Of a stretch of DNA of 64,000 nt, positions 21,901-34,100 are shown piece by piece. Position 1 is the stretch's first letter. Each line of letters opens with the position of its first letter. The stretch lies in assembly GCA_009823395.1 (NCBI GenBank), contig CM020502.1, forward strand, positions 27,220,944 through 27,284,943, read 5' to 3'. A program made the translations under genes and the position numbers. This DNA is from Thamnaconus septentrionalis (lineage: Eukaryota; Chordata; Actinopteri; Tetraodontiformes; Monacanthidae). The notes below the pieces were generated by a model. The model was not told the origin of the DNA. It saw only the letters and a program-made list of their open reading frames with translations, and did no database searches.

Positions 21901-23714
21901 AATAGTAATAATACTTTTATATTTTGTGATAATAACAATAATAATATCATAATTATTTTATATTTTACTGCAGTGAATGAACACACACAGTGGTGCGAAA
22001 TTCTTATCAGTACTGATCATGTAGAGCCGGCGAGGACGTTGGTTTTATCTGAAAAAAAATTATCAAAAGTCTTCCACATGTTTCAACATTATGACATCAA
22101 CATAACAATTACTGTCAATAATTACAGCAACAAAGTCATTTGAAGTTAAATCAATTTATAACTACTAATAATTGCTAATGTGCCGCTGATCTGTTTGCAC
22201 ACGGCTTTACTTTTTATTTTTTTGTTTTCCTCAATAATATTTTGGAATATTCTCGTGAGTCTTTGTGGGGGTTTTTTGTTTTCTTTTTTTTGGCATACAC
22301 AAAGATCATGATGTGTGTTTCCATGCCCAGGAGGGAAGCACGGTCTCCCAGAGCTGCTCTCTGTGACTCTCTGTGTGTGACTGGAGGAGACTCAGGTGTT
22401 TTTCTGGAGGCTGTAATCCCACTCGGGCCTCACCGTTTTCTCAGCCTGCCTCTCAGTGAGGAAAAAAAAATTGTCTCTCTCCCCTCCTCACACCTTCTGA
22501 ACTTGTGACGAAGAGTCGTAATTATAAACCCTGGCGCTGCTTTCATTTATTTTATTATATTTTTGCTTTGTTTTCTTTTGCTTGCTTGGCTGCTCGGCTC
22601 TGCAGAGGCGTTTCCAGCTCGGCTGCGTGTCTGAGACCACGGCTCTCTGCGTCCGCCGAGGACCAACGTGATTAAATTCAGAATCTTTCCGCACGTTTGG
22701 GTGTGAGACGGGTGAGCAGCCAGGCGAGCGGCACGCGTGGCAGGCGGACGAGCGCCGTGTTTTCTGGGCTTCCGTGGACGGTGGAGGGGGGGGGGAATAG
22801 GCTTTTCACTCCCCCGGAATCCAGTGTATTTTGCTGGCGCTGCCTCCGCCTCCCGCTGCTGCCGAGTCTGCGCCTGTGAGCCGTTTGTTTGCTGTGATTG
22901 ACGATGAATAGGCGATGCGGCCGCCTGGCGGGAGACTGCAGAGGGAGGACGCGGCAGAGATGAAAGGAAAACCTTTCCATGGGGAAACAAGTCAAAAGTG
23001 TCATTCCAACTGGTTATGGCTCCAACAACTTTTTTTTAGCAGGAGGTCGTAAACACAGGGCTAATTTCTTTTTATTATTATTATTATTATTATTATGCTG
23101 CTTTCCGGATGCATTGAGAGTTTTCTTTGTTAAATTCGCAGTCATGCAGAGCTGGGCAACCCTTTGGACTGGTGGAGATACAATAGCTTCTACAATATGA
23201 CAGGGGGAGCCGGAGCAGCAGCAGATGGATGGAGTGTTTTGGTGACCCACCTCATAGGAGGAAAAAATCTCTCATGGGATATGTAGAAAATATGTTGTTT
23301 TAATGTCAATTGAAAATCAAAAAAAGCAAAGTTAGAGCAAAAATCATTGTGTTAGAAGCCCCACCACAGTATTTAGCTCTTTATTGAAACTACTCTTAAA
23401 ACACTGATGAAATACAGCTACTTCATTACTTACTTACTATTAATATCATTTCTTTAAATCTGACGGGCCGAATTACAAAGCTCAACGGGGCGGGTATGGC
23501 CCCCGGGCCGTAGTTTGCCCATGCCTGCTCCAGGATGAAGGATGATTAAGGGCACAGTGCAGGTTGGACGGTGACGATGGGACCTCTGGGAGAAAAATCT
23601 TTTAAAACGGCCAACCCGAATCTGACGTGACCTTCTGCGCCCACAGACCCCGAGGACCCCGCCGCCATCAGAGCCCTGGTGGCCGATGTCCTGTACCAGG
23701 ATTCACACACGTGA
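17130..23714 (+). CDS. itfg2: Integrin alpha FG-GAP repeat containing 2 (KICSTOR subunit ITFG2)
   Basis: Twelve exons: 17130-17225, 17379-17474, 17573-17614, 17704-17881, 17968-18107, 18190-18338, 18829-18923, 19080-19133, 20361-20452, 20574-20691, 21617-21790, 23647-23714. All have GT-AG introns and consistent phases, giving 433 residues against about 447 in human. Begins [19 protein letters not shown]-like blades with Asp-rich loops: [15 protein letters not shown] (26-40), [14 protein letters not shown] (about 137-150), [16 protein letters not shown] (about 313-328); C-terminal helical region [11 protein letters not shown] and end VLYQDSHT. No signal peptide or membrane span, consistent with a cytosolic beta-propeller. 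ITFG2 joins KPTN, KICS2 and SZT2 in KICSTOR, which recruits GATOR1 to lysosomes and restrains mTORC1 when amino acids are low. AATAAA at 23849. Convergent with nrip2 as in human. Intact; introns host several transposon remnants. Confidence 0.96.
18405..18792. mobile_element. Tc1/mariner-like non-autonomous element (itfg2 intron 6)
   Basis: Starts TACACTAGCAGTCAAATGTTCGTACACGCC and ends with the inverted CCAAACCTTCGACTCGTAGT; resembles the common fish Tc1-derived repeat with TIR 'CAGTCAAAAGTTTGGACACACC'. Internal sequence matches 41854-42190. No transposase. Confidence 0.7.
18953..18986. repeat. (CA)n microsatellite in itfg2 intron 7
   Basis: CA run near the 5' end of a 156-nt intron. Confidence 0.9.
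19819..20226. mobile_element. Foldback element with ~110-bp inverted repeats (itfg2 intron 8)
   Basis: Left arm from TGTCAGGATGTTACCTGCTT to about 19925 is the imperfect reverse complement of the right arm about 20110-20226, which ends AAGCAGGTAACATCTTGACA. Shared blocks include CTGTGACT(C/G)CAGTCTTCCT and GTCATTTAACAGCTG. Non-coding centre of about 185 bp. Likely a non-autonomous DNA transposon; family not assigned. Confidence 0.7.
20713..21252. mobile_element. hAT-like non-autonomous element (itfg2 intron 10)
   Basis: Left end TTGTTGACGAAAATGTTTTC and right end TTTTGTCAACTAAAACTAAAAC are the known fish repeat phrases 'TTGACGAAAA...' and 'GACTAAAACTAAAAC'. No transposase frame. Confidence 0.6.
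23147..23527. mobile_element. hAT-type MITE, copy 1 (itfg2 intron 11)
   Basis: Ends CAGAGCTGGGCAACCC and GGGCCGTAGTTTGCCCATGCCTG are the CAG...CTG termini of fish hAT repeats. The interior (TTTTGGTGACCCACCTCATAGGAGGAAA, TATGTAGAAAATATG) matches 56277-56614 in the opposite orientation. Lies 120 bp before the last itfg2 exon. Confidence 0.65.
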
Positions 23715-23731
23715 GGCCGGGACGGACACAC

Positions 23732-23812
23732 ACCAGCCCTACCAGCGCTACCAGTGCTACCAGTGCTACCAGTGCTACCAGTGCTACCAGTGCTACCAGT
23801 GCTACCAGTGCA
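23732..23812. repeat. 9-bp minisatellite in the itfg2 3' UTR
   Basis: About nine units of ACCAGTGCT (first units variant), starting 18 nt after the itfg2 stop and ending shortly before the poly(A) signal. Confidence 0.92.
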
Positions 23813-24499
23813 CAGTCCCGGCTCCCCCACGGCTGTAAATACACTGTAAATAAACGCCAAGTCAACAGACGGAAGAGTTGATTTTTTTGCGGTGGAGGAA
23901 TCTGAACTCTGTGTTTTTCGTCCTCGCAGCCTCTGAGATGTTTCGCTCCAACGTACGTGTGGTGTGTGTGTGTGTGCGTGTGTGCATGCGTGCATGTATG
24001 TTGTTTTTCTCAGCAGACGGTGAAAGCCTGAGGCTGTGTGTGTGTGAGAGAGAGAGAATGCACGTTGCTGCCGCTGCCGATGAAAAGAAAAGCGATCTCT
24101 GATTAAACGCACTCGTTCATCCACCTGGGCCTCTTTTTTTTGCTTTTTTTTAAAGTGCCACAGGTGTTACGTAACGTAACGGTGGTTACATAATGCCACG
24201 GTTGGTTTGCTGGGAAGGGGGGGGGGTGCGTGACCCACCACAGGGAGGATCCTGTAACCTCCTGTGTACGCTGCCTCATTAAATATGGATGCTGTACATG
24301 TGTGTGTGTGTCGGTGTGTGTGTCTGTGTCTGTGTCAGTGTCTGCCCTTAACCGGATTTTTCTTTTATCTGTTCTCGACGGGTATGTGTCATCTAAAAAC
24401 ATCAAGGGAGCATATTTAGCCCTCTGCTTGCAGCCTTCAGGAAGAATTGATGCTTTTCTGCACCTTCCGCATGTTTGGAAAGGTAACAAAAAAAAAACA

Positions 24500-24670
24500 G
24501 GCCGTCTCAGAAGGCGGGGCCAACACCTGCCCAGGAGGGCTGAAGGGTGGCGAGGGGGGCTGTGGTGAGGTATCAGTGCCTTTTGTGACATCACAGAGGG
24601 CTGATTTTTATTTAAAAATTCACCCATGGGTCCAAGGCGACCTCTGACCTTTGGTTCCTTTCACCTCGCC
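24500..24670. repeat. Dispersed repeat family D, copy 1
   Basis: Shares GGCGGGGCCAACACCTG, GAGGTATCAGTGCC, TTTTGTGACATCACAGAGGGCTG and CTTTGGTTCCTTT with 44580-44745. Confidence 0.55.
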
Positions 24671-25299
24671 ACTTATGGAAGAGGCGACTCTACCACGTGT
24701 TAAACCGGCTTCACTGAGCGTTTTATAAAAAGCTGCCGATGGGAGTTTCTCAAGTTATCCTGCGTTATTTCCAAAGAATTCCCGCGCGACGGCCGGCGTG
24801 CGGTTTTGACCATTCATGGTCAGGCGGGTTCCTGGCAGCTGCAGGCTGCACTCGTGTTTTTAGCTGCTATTAGTCATCCAGGGGTTCAGGTCTGTGCTGT
24901 GAGAGCAGCCGCCTGCCCCAGATCCTTCCTCCTGGTGGGGACTCGGGGAAGTCCAGTGGGTCCTGGATGGCTGTTTGCTCCCCAGGCAGCCCGTCAATAG
25001 ACACGTCCGGCCATATCTTTGACCTTTTGGCCTTTTGTGGTTTGCATGCCTGCAGCCACATCGGCCACTGAAGTGCCCTTATTAAGCCAAAGCTGGAGCT
25101 TCTGGGGTTAGATAGAGAGTTTTGATCTGTTTGTTTGTTTTAATGTATTCATTTATTTCGCTGCTTAAAGAGAAAGAAGACGGCGCACAGGCTGAAGTCT
25201 AGGCAGCAGTGACAAATGACCACAAAATATTTTCCTCAATCCTATCGGACAAGTTAAAAAATACTTAAAATTACTTTTTTGATATAATTTTGTCTTTAT

Positions 25300-25622
25300 T
25301 TTGCGAGTCCTTAAAAGTCCAGTGTGCAAAATGGGGCTTGATTTATGATTTGTACATTGGTAAGGCTTAACATACTGCCCATAAATGCATTAGGAAAAGA
25401 GAGTATGCTGCAGTACAATAAAGTAATTTGGTGTTCCGGCCCTTAGAACGGTTCTCATATATATAAAAATAGACATAGCAATAAGGATCTTGCTCCTTGG
25501 TCTTGTGCAGCTATTTTTTAAGGAAGTCCGTCTGACAGTGGCCTGAATACGAAACCCGCTGTCAGGCGGGATTCCTTAAATACAGAACTTCCTTAAAAAA
25601 TTTTACACACTGGACCTTGATT
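25300..25622. repeat. Dispersed repeat family C, copy 1
   Basis: Bounded by AAAAGTCCAGTGTGCAAAAT and the inverted TTTACACACTGGACCTTG; contains TTTTAAGGAAGTCCGTCTGACAGTG and the inverted GCTGTCAGGCGGGATTCCTTAA, so it has a foldback structure. A partial second copy is at 52566-52950. Non-autonomous DNA element. Confidence 0.6.
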
Positions 25623-26769
25623 GTAGTTTTTTTGTTTTGTTTGTTTTTTTTTAATATATTTTTCCAATCTTATTTTGCTTCCATGTATTTATTTAGAAAT
25701 CTCCTCTGGTCTTCGATGAATCTTGTAGGGTGTTTTCAGATAGGAAATGTGACCTGATGGTGGCGCTGCAGATTGTTGTCGGGTCCTTTCACCTGAACTC
25801 ACTCGGTTTAAAAGCAGTCCCTGCTGTCGCCACGTGATGAAACCGTCAGATCAGACATGAATCTCGCCCGCTCTCAGGAGCCGCGTGACTCCGAGACGCT
25901 GCCGTCTATAAACAAACACCGCCAGCAGACGAGCCAGTGAGTAATAAAGTCGTCACCGGGAGCTCGTCTATAGGAGCTGACAGCGCTCCCTGTAGGCGGC
26001 CCCTCTGCAGCCGCCCATCACCTCTTATTTCACATCACCATCATCGCCCATCAGGGGTTGAACCCGTGACCTTCTGGCTGTGAAGCAAACGTTGATGCCC
26101 TGGAATTCTTCTCGGTGACGGGATTTGTTGCGGCCTCAAGATCTTGACGATGGTGAATCGCAAACAACACAGACACAACACTCACGCTGCCAAGCCGTTT
26201 CGACAGTAAACCGCAAGAGAGGCGTTCTGCAGAAAATCTTCCCACCTTTCATGCAGATTTCTGCACGACTCCCACTGCCTCTCAGCAGAGCCACAGATTA
26301 GACGGAAACCTGCACCTCCACTTATTTTTGCACAAGTTCACGGTGGAAACGAGGTCGAGGCAACTTGAGTCAGACGCTAGTATTTTGCTAATATTTGTTT
26401 TGACTCAAACGTGATTGAGCGCACCTTTTTATGAATTATGAAATAAGGGGGTAGTGGAGGAGAGGGGCGGGGGGGTCCATCACCTTCCACAAGAAGTGAC
26501 AGCCAATTTTTTTTGCCAGCGTCACGCTTGATTGGCTGGTGTTTGTTAGAGCGAGCGAGAGTGATTGAGAGAGAGAGAGAGAGGGAGAGCCTGAGCTCCA
26601 GGATTAAACTGCACAACGTGTGGTTCTAATAGCCGAGGCTGTAACATCCCCACAGATCCAGGGAGGATTTCCCATCTGACAGGCGCCTACTTCATCAAAA
26701 ACAGACAAAGAGGTTCATAGTGTTTTGGGTTTGCCAATTAAAAGTTACACCAACACGGCTGAAAATTGG

Positions 26770-27113
26770 CGCGACTGCAGCTCAGGAGGTAGAGCAGGGC
26801 TGTCCAGTGGCCGAAAGGTTGGCGGTTCAAATCCCACTCCATCCCAGTCTGTCGGTGTGTCCTTGGGTAAGACACTGAACCCACGTTGCCTCGCATGAAT
26901 GTGATTGGATGTTGGGTGGTGGTGGTGGTGGGGGTGCGAGGGGCTGTTTGCCACTGATTGGCTGCCACGCTTCCGTCCGTCAGTCTGACCCAGGGCAGCT
27001 GTGGCTACACCTGGAGCTCCACCACCACCAGGGTGAATGTGGTGTGAATGAATAATGAGTTCAATGTACAGTGCTTTGGGTGCCTTGAAAAGCGCTATAT
27101 AAATCCGATTTGA
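26770..27113 (+). mobile_element. tRNA-derived SINE
   Basis: Head contains pol III promoter-like boxes: A-box-like GCAGCTCAGGAGGTAGAGCA and B-box GGCGGTTCAAATCCC. This is followed by TCCTTGGGTAAGACACTGAACCC and the tail AAAAGCGCTATATAAATCC, a phrase common to fish SINE/LINE tails. About 345 bp. Confidence 0.75.
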
Positions 27114-29554
27114 TTGGTCTAGAAAGTCAAGGTTGCGGTTAAATATTTTACCGCAGCACTTTTTATAAGATATCAATTGAAAGTTTATTTTTCTCCTCAA
27201 GGAGCCAGTTCTTCTGATTTAGTGGCACTGCTGAACAGGTAAGCCAACTTTCAATAACTGACGTTATCAAATTGACCAATTTTGGCCTCTGACGGGTTTG
27301 TACGTCGCTATGGTTAGCGTGTTGCTGCATCGCTAAATACACTGTGACAATGCAACAGGCCACATTCATCGCATACTTTATCCTGCAGAAGTATGCAGCT
27401 GTAGCTCGGTGATGGTATTGGTTGTGTTTCCCACATAGAAGGGTTGCTAAGATTACATTTGAGGCAGAGATTATCGGACAACTTGTTTTTCTCCACTTTC
27501 GCCCTATAATTTGATTATATTCGTCTGTCTTGCGCAATAACTGCAGGAGCCCCCCCAACGCCTTATTAATATTCCCCTCCCTGTATCCGGACTTGGCCTT
27601 GGGGGTCAAAGGTGGAGGGACAATAATGAAGCTGGCAGAGCATCTCACTGCAGAAGTCACCTGGGAAAACAACATTTCCTGCGTGGTGGAGCATGCTGGC
27701 AGGCGGCTGCCTGAAGAAACACTGTTGTGTTGTGCGCGTGTTTTATTGTCTTATCTGGGATGAAAGCTGTTATTTGGTTGTCGCCCCCCCTGAAGGATGC
27801 GATAGAACTGCTGCCCTGCAGACATACAGAAGCCTCTCAGTTCAGACTACGATGAGAGGGCGACACCTCTGCTGCTCACACGCCGAGCTGAGCAGCAGCT
27901 GCCGGCGGGAAATCATCACGGAAATAAGGTCAGACATGTCAAGACACCCCGCCTCTTGCCCTCATCTTTTCCTGTGCCTTTCCATCGGCGGCGCTTGTGG
28001 TTTTTAGAGACTCGCTGACTCTTATTCTGCACAGCCCGCAGCACGCTTTCTGACACAACCGTTCCTCCTCTTGGGCGACAACAGGATGTGGCTACGAGTG
28101 CGATGGAAAGTACACAGCAGGGGTGTGAATAAAGGTGGAGGTACCTCCTCTAACGAGGTGCTGTTGAAATCACTTTCCTCTCAATGTTCCGGTCTCATGA
28201 GGACTCATCCAGAGCTCCCAACGCCTTTTTTGACGTTTCGTTAGCCGACTGCTCTCATTAGTTTGACGGTGGAAACTATTCCGCTGCCAAAGTGGAAAAT
28301 TCGAAATTCTCCCACCAAAGCTCTGTTGCAAATTGCTCTACAACGCAACATGACGCCAAAGCTCAGAAGGGCGGCTGGGTGGCTAAGATTTCAAGTCTGA
28401 ATTCGATTCAGATCCGTCTTGGGGAAAAAAAAAACTGCAAATGGAATCATTTTGTTTTTGTCCGCTCAGGATTTGACCTGGACTTATCGGCATCCCACAT
28501 CCTGGGCTCAGCTGTAAACGGGAAATAGGAAGCCAATGCTAGTTTATAAACAGCATCTGTGTCAGCGAGGATGCTGTTGCGGTGGAAAACATTTCCTCAT
28601 CAGAAGAAGCGCAAAGAGCTGAAGGACCTGCAGTCTTTTCTCTGCTGCTGACAAGACGTGTGAAATTAAACCATCGGTCTTGGGAAACTTTCACTCTGGT
28701 CGGTCTGATTACAGTTTCATTCCAGATTTGGAGTCTCTCTCCTCATCGTCTCAGAGAGTCTATGAGAAGATTTAAATGAGATTTAAACGAGTCTTGCGTT
28801 GTGGGAACATCTGCTTTCTCTGCTCAGACCGTTCTTTATATAGCAGGATGTACCCGCGGAGGGCACGTACGGGGAGTGCACGGATCATGGGAATTCCTGC
28901 GAGGTCCAGTGAAAGCAGAGTCCCGGAGTGCCGGCCAACCCACGGCCGGTCTGGTGACTCACTTCGCTGGGACAGATGGAGACTTCAACCTGCTGTCCTC
29001 TCGCATCAGCTCCCCTTCCAGCGAGCCGCAGATGCAATGGATGAAACACGGACACAGAAACAGAGCTAGCCAGAATACAGATTCTTTTTAATTTGGGCAG
29101 ATAAAATACTGTTCAGGAGAAGAAGAAGAAGTAGATGAAGAAGAAGAGATAACCAAAAATAAAACTTTTCATCTGGTACATTGTTTTTTCCTCTCGGTAC
29201 GGCACAGGAAAGTTACGACACGTAAAAGGAAAAAAACAAAACAATGTCACCCGTGTAGATAACACGGCCGAATGAGACTGTTCTGATCAGAACGCGGAAA
29301 GTCAGGAGAGAAGAAGTCTTCTCCTCTCAGAATCAGCCACCGTGAGGTCTCGGTGTGGGCGAATGGAGCCAAAGCAAAGGCGAAGCAAAGAGGCGGGACT
29401 TAAGAGGCCGCCCCCCTGAATGAAGAGTAGAGTGAGTGGACGGAGTCGGCCTTGGCACAGAGTGCATCCTCACTGGGCGCAGTGATGGCCGTCTCCTGGA
29501 GGAGAGGGAAGGCAGCTGGGCAGCGTTTTGGCAGATTTCAGAGGGAAGCAGTCC

Positions 29555-29735
29555 AGGAGCTGGGCTAGTACAGGACCCAGGTTGGTCCAGGATCTGAAAT
29601 AGTCCAGCACCCAGGCTGGTCCAGGAATGGGCCAGGACCTGGGCTAGTCCAGGACCGAGGCTCGTACAGCGCCCAGGCTGGTCCACTAATGGGCCAGGAC
29701 CTGGGCTAGTACAGAACCCTGGCTGGTCCATGACC
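29555..29735. repeat. Minisatellite-like repeat, ~61-bp period
   Basis: Blocks such as GGTCCA(GG/CT)AATGGGCCAGG plus ACCTGGGCTAGT recur at a 61-bp spacing, with further degenerate CCAGG-rich partial units. Confidence 0.7.
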
Positions 29736-30781
29736 AGGTCCACTTCTTATTTCCCACGTGAAAGACAAAGTTAAACAATGTGCGCGCACACATGTGCATT
29801 TGGACACATGTACAACCCCAGCAGAGTCCCAACGTGACAGTCAGACTAGAACACAAACATGCAGACTTATACAAAGGCTTTACAAAGTCATGCAAGATGG
29901 AATGTTTTTTTTTTTAAGTATTATTTCTGAAGTCTGACTCAAGTTTCGCCGGCTGACCAGGATCTTTTTTTTTAACCCTATAAACAATAAAAGGGGGATT
30001 TCAAAAGGAACTCTCTCTCAGCCACTGAAAACTATGTGTCCTCCGACGGGAAAAGTAAAGAGAAGGGGCTTTTACAAAATGAGAGCCTGTCGATCTCTTT
30101 GTGACCTGCGAGAAGTTGTCCGCGTCTCTTTAGGAGGTAGCCTCGTCTGAACCAAACTGCTTTTAAAAAATAACATTTAGATCCTCAAAAGTTCCCCGAA
30201 ACGTCCTGAGTACCAACATCTTTAAATCCTTGATTGTTTTTTTTTTTCTTGGGTATAGTTTGAGGTTTCAGGAAAATCGCCTTGTTGGCATCCTTGACCA
30301 GCGACTGGTACTAATGTAGTGAACCCAGCCTCAATCAGTCCAAAGGTAAACCTATCAACCTTTGATGTCTCACTGATTAACTTGAGTTTTATTTGTAGCA
30401 TCTATTGGCAGAGGTTTTTAGATCAGTGGGCTAAACCAACTAACTAAATGACTCCTTGGCTATGCAACAGTTATAATATCGGAACAACTTAAAATTTGCT
30501 TAAATCTTGTTTGTTTTTTCCCTGGTGGCTGATTCCAGTATCGGCATTAGATAAGAAGTTGCAAGTTTCCTGGGTTGGAAACCAATGGCAAAACAATGCT
30601 AGATTTAAGAAAAACAAAAAAAAACACTACTTTTGGGGAATTAAAGGGGCTGTTGGTGAGTTATTTGCCGATAGTTTTACCTTTGGACCTGTGTTTTTGT
30701 GCTATTTGAGTGTTTCTCCCCACAGTATAAAATATCATTTTGGAATTCTTTTTTCTTAAGGCTGATTAATGATTTAAAGTA

Positions 30782-30785
<4 letters not shown>

Positions 30786-30819
<34 letters not shown>
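30786..30819. repeat. (GT)n microsatellite
   Basis: Perfect GT run downstream of nrip2 (in its presumed 3' region). Confidence 0.9.
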
Positions 30820-31160
30820 ATCAAGTATTCCACTAAAGTTCCATTTAATTGATTAAAATATGTTTTTTTTTCTCTCCGACAGCGTCGGTGCAGCTCGACA
30901 CAGGGTTCATTTTGAGTATACAGAAGAATCAGAAAGACGGAGACGCCTCCGCAGCCCACCAACTAACTCAGCAGTAGAAGAAAAAAATCATGGCCACCTG
31001 CAAACACGACGATGTAAACTGGAGGACAGTGGCAGTGGTGGCCACCGCCTGTCCGTGTGCTGAGAGGGGGCGGAGCTGCACGCCGTGATTGGACGAGTCC
31101 GGACACAGACGCCGCTCCATCCGGTGGGTTTTTTTTCCCAGGAAGCCGTCAGGACGGCTC

Positions 31161-34100
31161 TCACAGGTTCTCGTTGGTGTCGTGTTGGCACTGGCTGTCA
31201 GAGGGCGGGGTTAGGAAGGGCAGCTGGTCCTCGCCGCTGCCGTCCTCGTCGACGCTCTGCAGCTTCAGGACCTGGCGGCTGAAGTCCAGGCAGCACTGCA
31301 GGGCACACAGGTAAACATCACCTGGACGTTGGTCTACAATGTTGGTTTGGCTGTTTATTTCGTTGTCTTGTTGCTGTGTGTCGAATTTCACAATCCCCAC
31401 CTTATTTTTGTTTAATGATTTTCAAGATAGGCAGTAAACCTTCTGCCTAAACTGTTATGATGAGTTTATTCTCCACTTTAACCAACAATTTCTGCAATTT
31501 CCACCTCTAAAAAAATCTGTGATTTTGTCATTCATCAATTTAAAAGAAAATAAACAAACAACATATTTTTTTGCAATAGGAACTGCAAGCATCACCGGCT
31601 GCCAGAATCGCTTAATGAAAAAGCCGCCAAACGCAATGCCAAGCAGGATTTGATATGCGTGAGATGATGCTGAGTGTCGCCGAGGAGTCCCTTCTGTGAG
31701 CAGCAGCGAAACCGCCGCCGTGTTTACACCGCTAATCCTTTCTCACGTTTGTCGTGACGAGAGTTTCAGGCGCCCAACGGTGAAAATGCTCCTGTTTAAC
31801 GTCCTTCAGGGAGAAAAATCTTTTTCTCTTATTTTTTCTTAAATTTATACAGAAATCTGAGCTCATTACCGACCTCCCCCCAGGGTGACAGTGGAAATTA
31901 GATCTGTAGCCAGATGCTAACCGTATGAAGCTCATTGGCTGATGACACAAGTGAAAGCAGTTTAGCTGCGTCGTCTCCTTCGCAGGTCTCCTAATTGCAT
32001 TTCGCCCCAATCGAATGGCTCTCGTGAAGGTCATTCCTGCACTCAGCTGGAATAAATGTACCCAGCGTGCCCCTCTCCTGCCCTCCTCTGTGACCAGGGG
32101 GCTTTGTTTCCCTCCCAGATGACCCGGTAGTAGGAGTGTGTGACGTGAGAGGGGTCTTACTTGGAGGTCCAGGAGAGTCTGGAGGCCCAGGCACAGCTCA
32201 AACGTCTCGTCTTCTGTGAGTGACACACAACAACACAACAACATGGTAAAAAATCTCACAATTGTGCTCAAGTCACATCAAATTCCCATTTGTTCAAGAT
32301 CCGATGCAAATATATGTTCAAATTCCACTCCCAACAGCTAGGTGGCAGTGTTGCGATCCACTGTTTGATTGTCAATGTAACTGCTAGAAGACTGGGAGTG
32401 GATTTAAGTTCAGACTATTTTACACTGTGTTTTTTTCTTTGTTCAACTGACTGTTTTCTTTTTGTCGTTTGAGCCACGGCGACAATTGCTGTCCATCACC
32501 GTCATCAAGCTCAAACGACAACTTGAGTCAAAGCCTCCATCGAGACTGAATTGTTTCTTGCTCCGACTTGCCTAATGTTGCAGCAGCAGCAAGAAATAAA
32601 AAATCAAAGATATTAATGTTAATCGCCGCTCCGACAGTCTCTCATTGACCTCGCAGTCATTTCATTTCCTCAGCGCAAGATTTAGTGCGAAAACAAGCTG
32701 TTAACCAACACTTTTGCTGCATTTTTTTTTAAAGTTTCATTTTCTTCTTATTTCAAATGTTGATGACATAATATTCAAGAAAAACACTACAGTGAATTTT
32801 GGCTATATCTTAGTTTGTCAGACCACCAGTTGCAGTCGCAACACTTGGCATGCTCACTCACATGTTAGCATGCTATATGCTAGCACACATTCCGCTACGC
32901 CAGTGTTTCTCAAAATGGGTTGCAGAGCCATGTCGGCGGAGGCGCGAAACATGAGGTGGGGTTTGCTGTTGTTTATTTGCACAACATAAATGACTAAAAC
33001 AGGAGGAATGTTAATTTTTTTTAATGTTGTTTGAATAAAGCTGAAAACAGCCAATTTTTTCACCATTTTGTCAGGGGCCATGAAAAATTGTCGTCCGAGA
33101 CAATCAGCAGAGAAGGTCTGAGAACCTCTGAGCTTCGCTCACCTTTGACATAAGCTGAACACTGGACGGTCCGTCGGCCGAGCTGCAGCTTCAGACCCGT
33201 CACCGAGCTCTGAGAACTTTCCTGCACCGGCGCCAGTCTGGCAACACAAACACAACATTATCACAACGTCAACATCGCAGACGCCTTCATTTCCACCATT
33301 GTTGTTTTTGCTTCAAGTCGTTTTGGCAGCGAGGAATTTTCTCAGTGTTTCTTGTGCCGGGTCGGCGGTGAGTTGTTGCTGCTCCCGAGCTGCTTCGACT
33401 GCTGCTGTTCTTTCCAGCGAGGCGACAACATTGTCATTCTCTGCACACTTTGCAGCAGCGGCGTGCACAGCACACTGCCGCACTTCCTGTCGAACGTTAA
33501 CGTCTCAAAGATACAGTAGAGGTGATGTCAAGAAGGAGGAGGAAAAGAAGAAGAGGAAAAACCTTCCTGCAGAGATAAGAGGCGGCCGTGATTAAACGCT
33601 TATTTTTAACCGCTTCTTTTAAAGATGAACTCTTCAACTTCCTCTGCATCTTTACTCTCGAACCCCCCGAGTGGGATGGTTGGGCTAGTCGGAGTGCGTG
33701 TGTGTGTGTGTGTGTGTATGGAAAGCCTCTGAAGGTGTCAGGTGCCGTGTTTGAGTCGTGTTTTGAGGCGTCTTACCCAAGCCTGCGGCAGCAGGAGGCG
33801 GAGATGTGGTTGTGTCGGCTGCCGGTGTCGACGGACGCCTTGACTTCAGTCTCACAGCACTGTGGAGTAAAGAGGAGTTCTCAGAGAATATACGTTGTTT
33901 TTTTTTGCGGCATTAGCAGAATTTTCAGGGAAACCTTTGGAAGCCGGCATACTTTTCCTTTTTTAAATTATTTTTATTTATTTCATATTGAATAATTGAA
34001 TAATATCCAATTTAAAAAATTAACAGTACATTGACGATGTGGTGTAAATATGCCGGAATTAGCAAGGACGTTAACTTTCATCTGTAGTCCCCACATGAAA

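Larger units (their letters stand above)
23715..31160. other. Intergenic region between convergent itfg2 and nrip2
   Basis: 7.4 kb. It holds the itfg2 3' UTR, a repeat shared with 44580-44745 (near 24500-24670), repeat family C (25300-25622), a tRNA-derived SINE (26770-27113), a minisatellite-like block (29555-29735) and the likely nrip2 3' UTR at its right. Short open frames at 28800-29090 have no recognisable similarity. No gene could be supported. Confidence 0.55.

Noticed and set aside
23732..23812. Short tandem array as a possible CRISPR-like array
   Set aside because: 9-bp head-to-tail minisatellite without spacers, in a vertebrate 3' UTR.
28776..29091. Two overlapping ~96-codon frames between itfg2 and nrip2
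   Set aside because: No splice context, no recognisable domain, and both frames equally open; probably chance.
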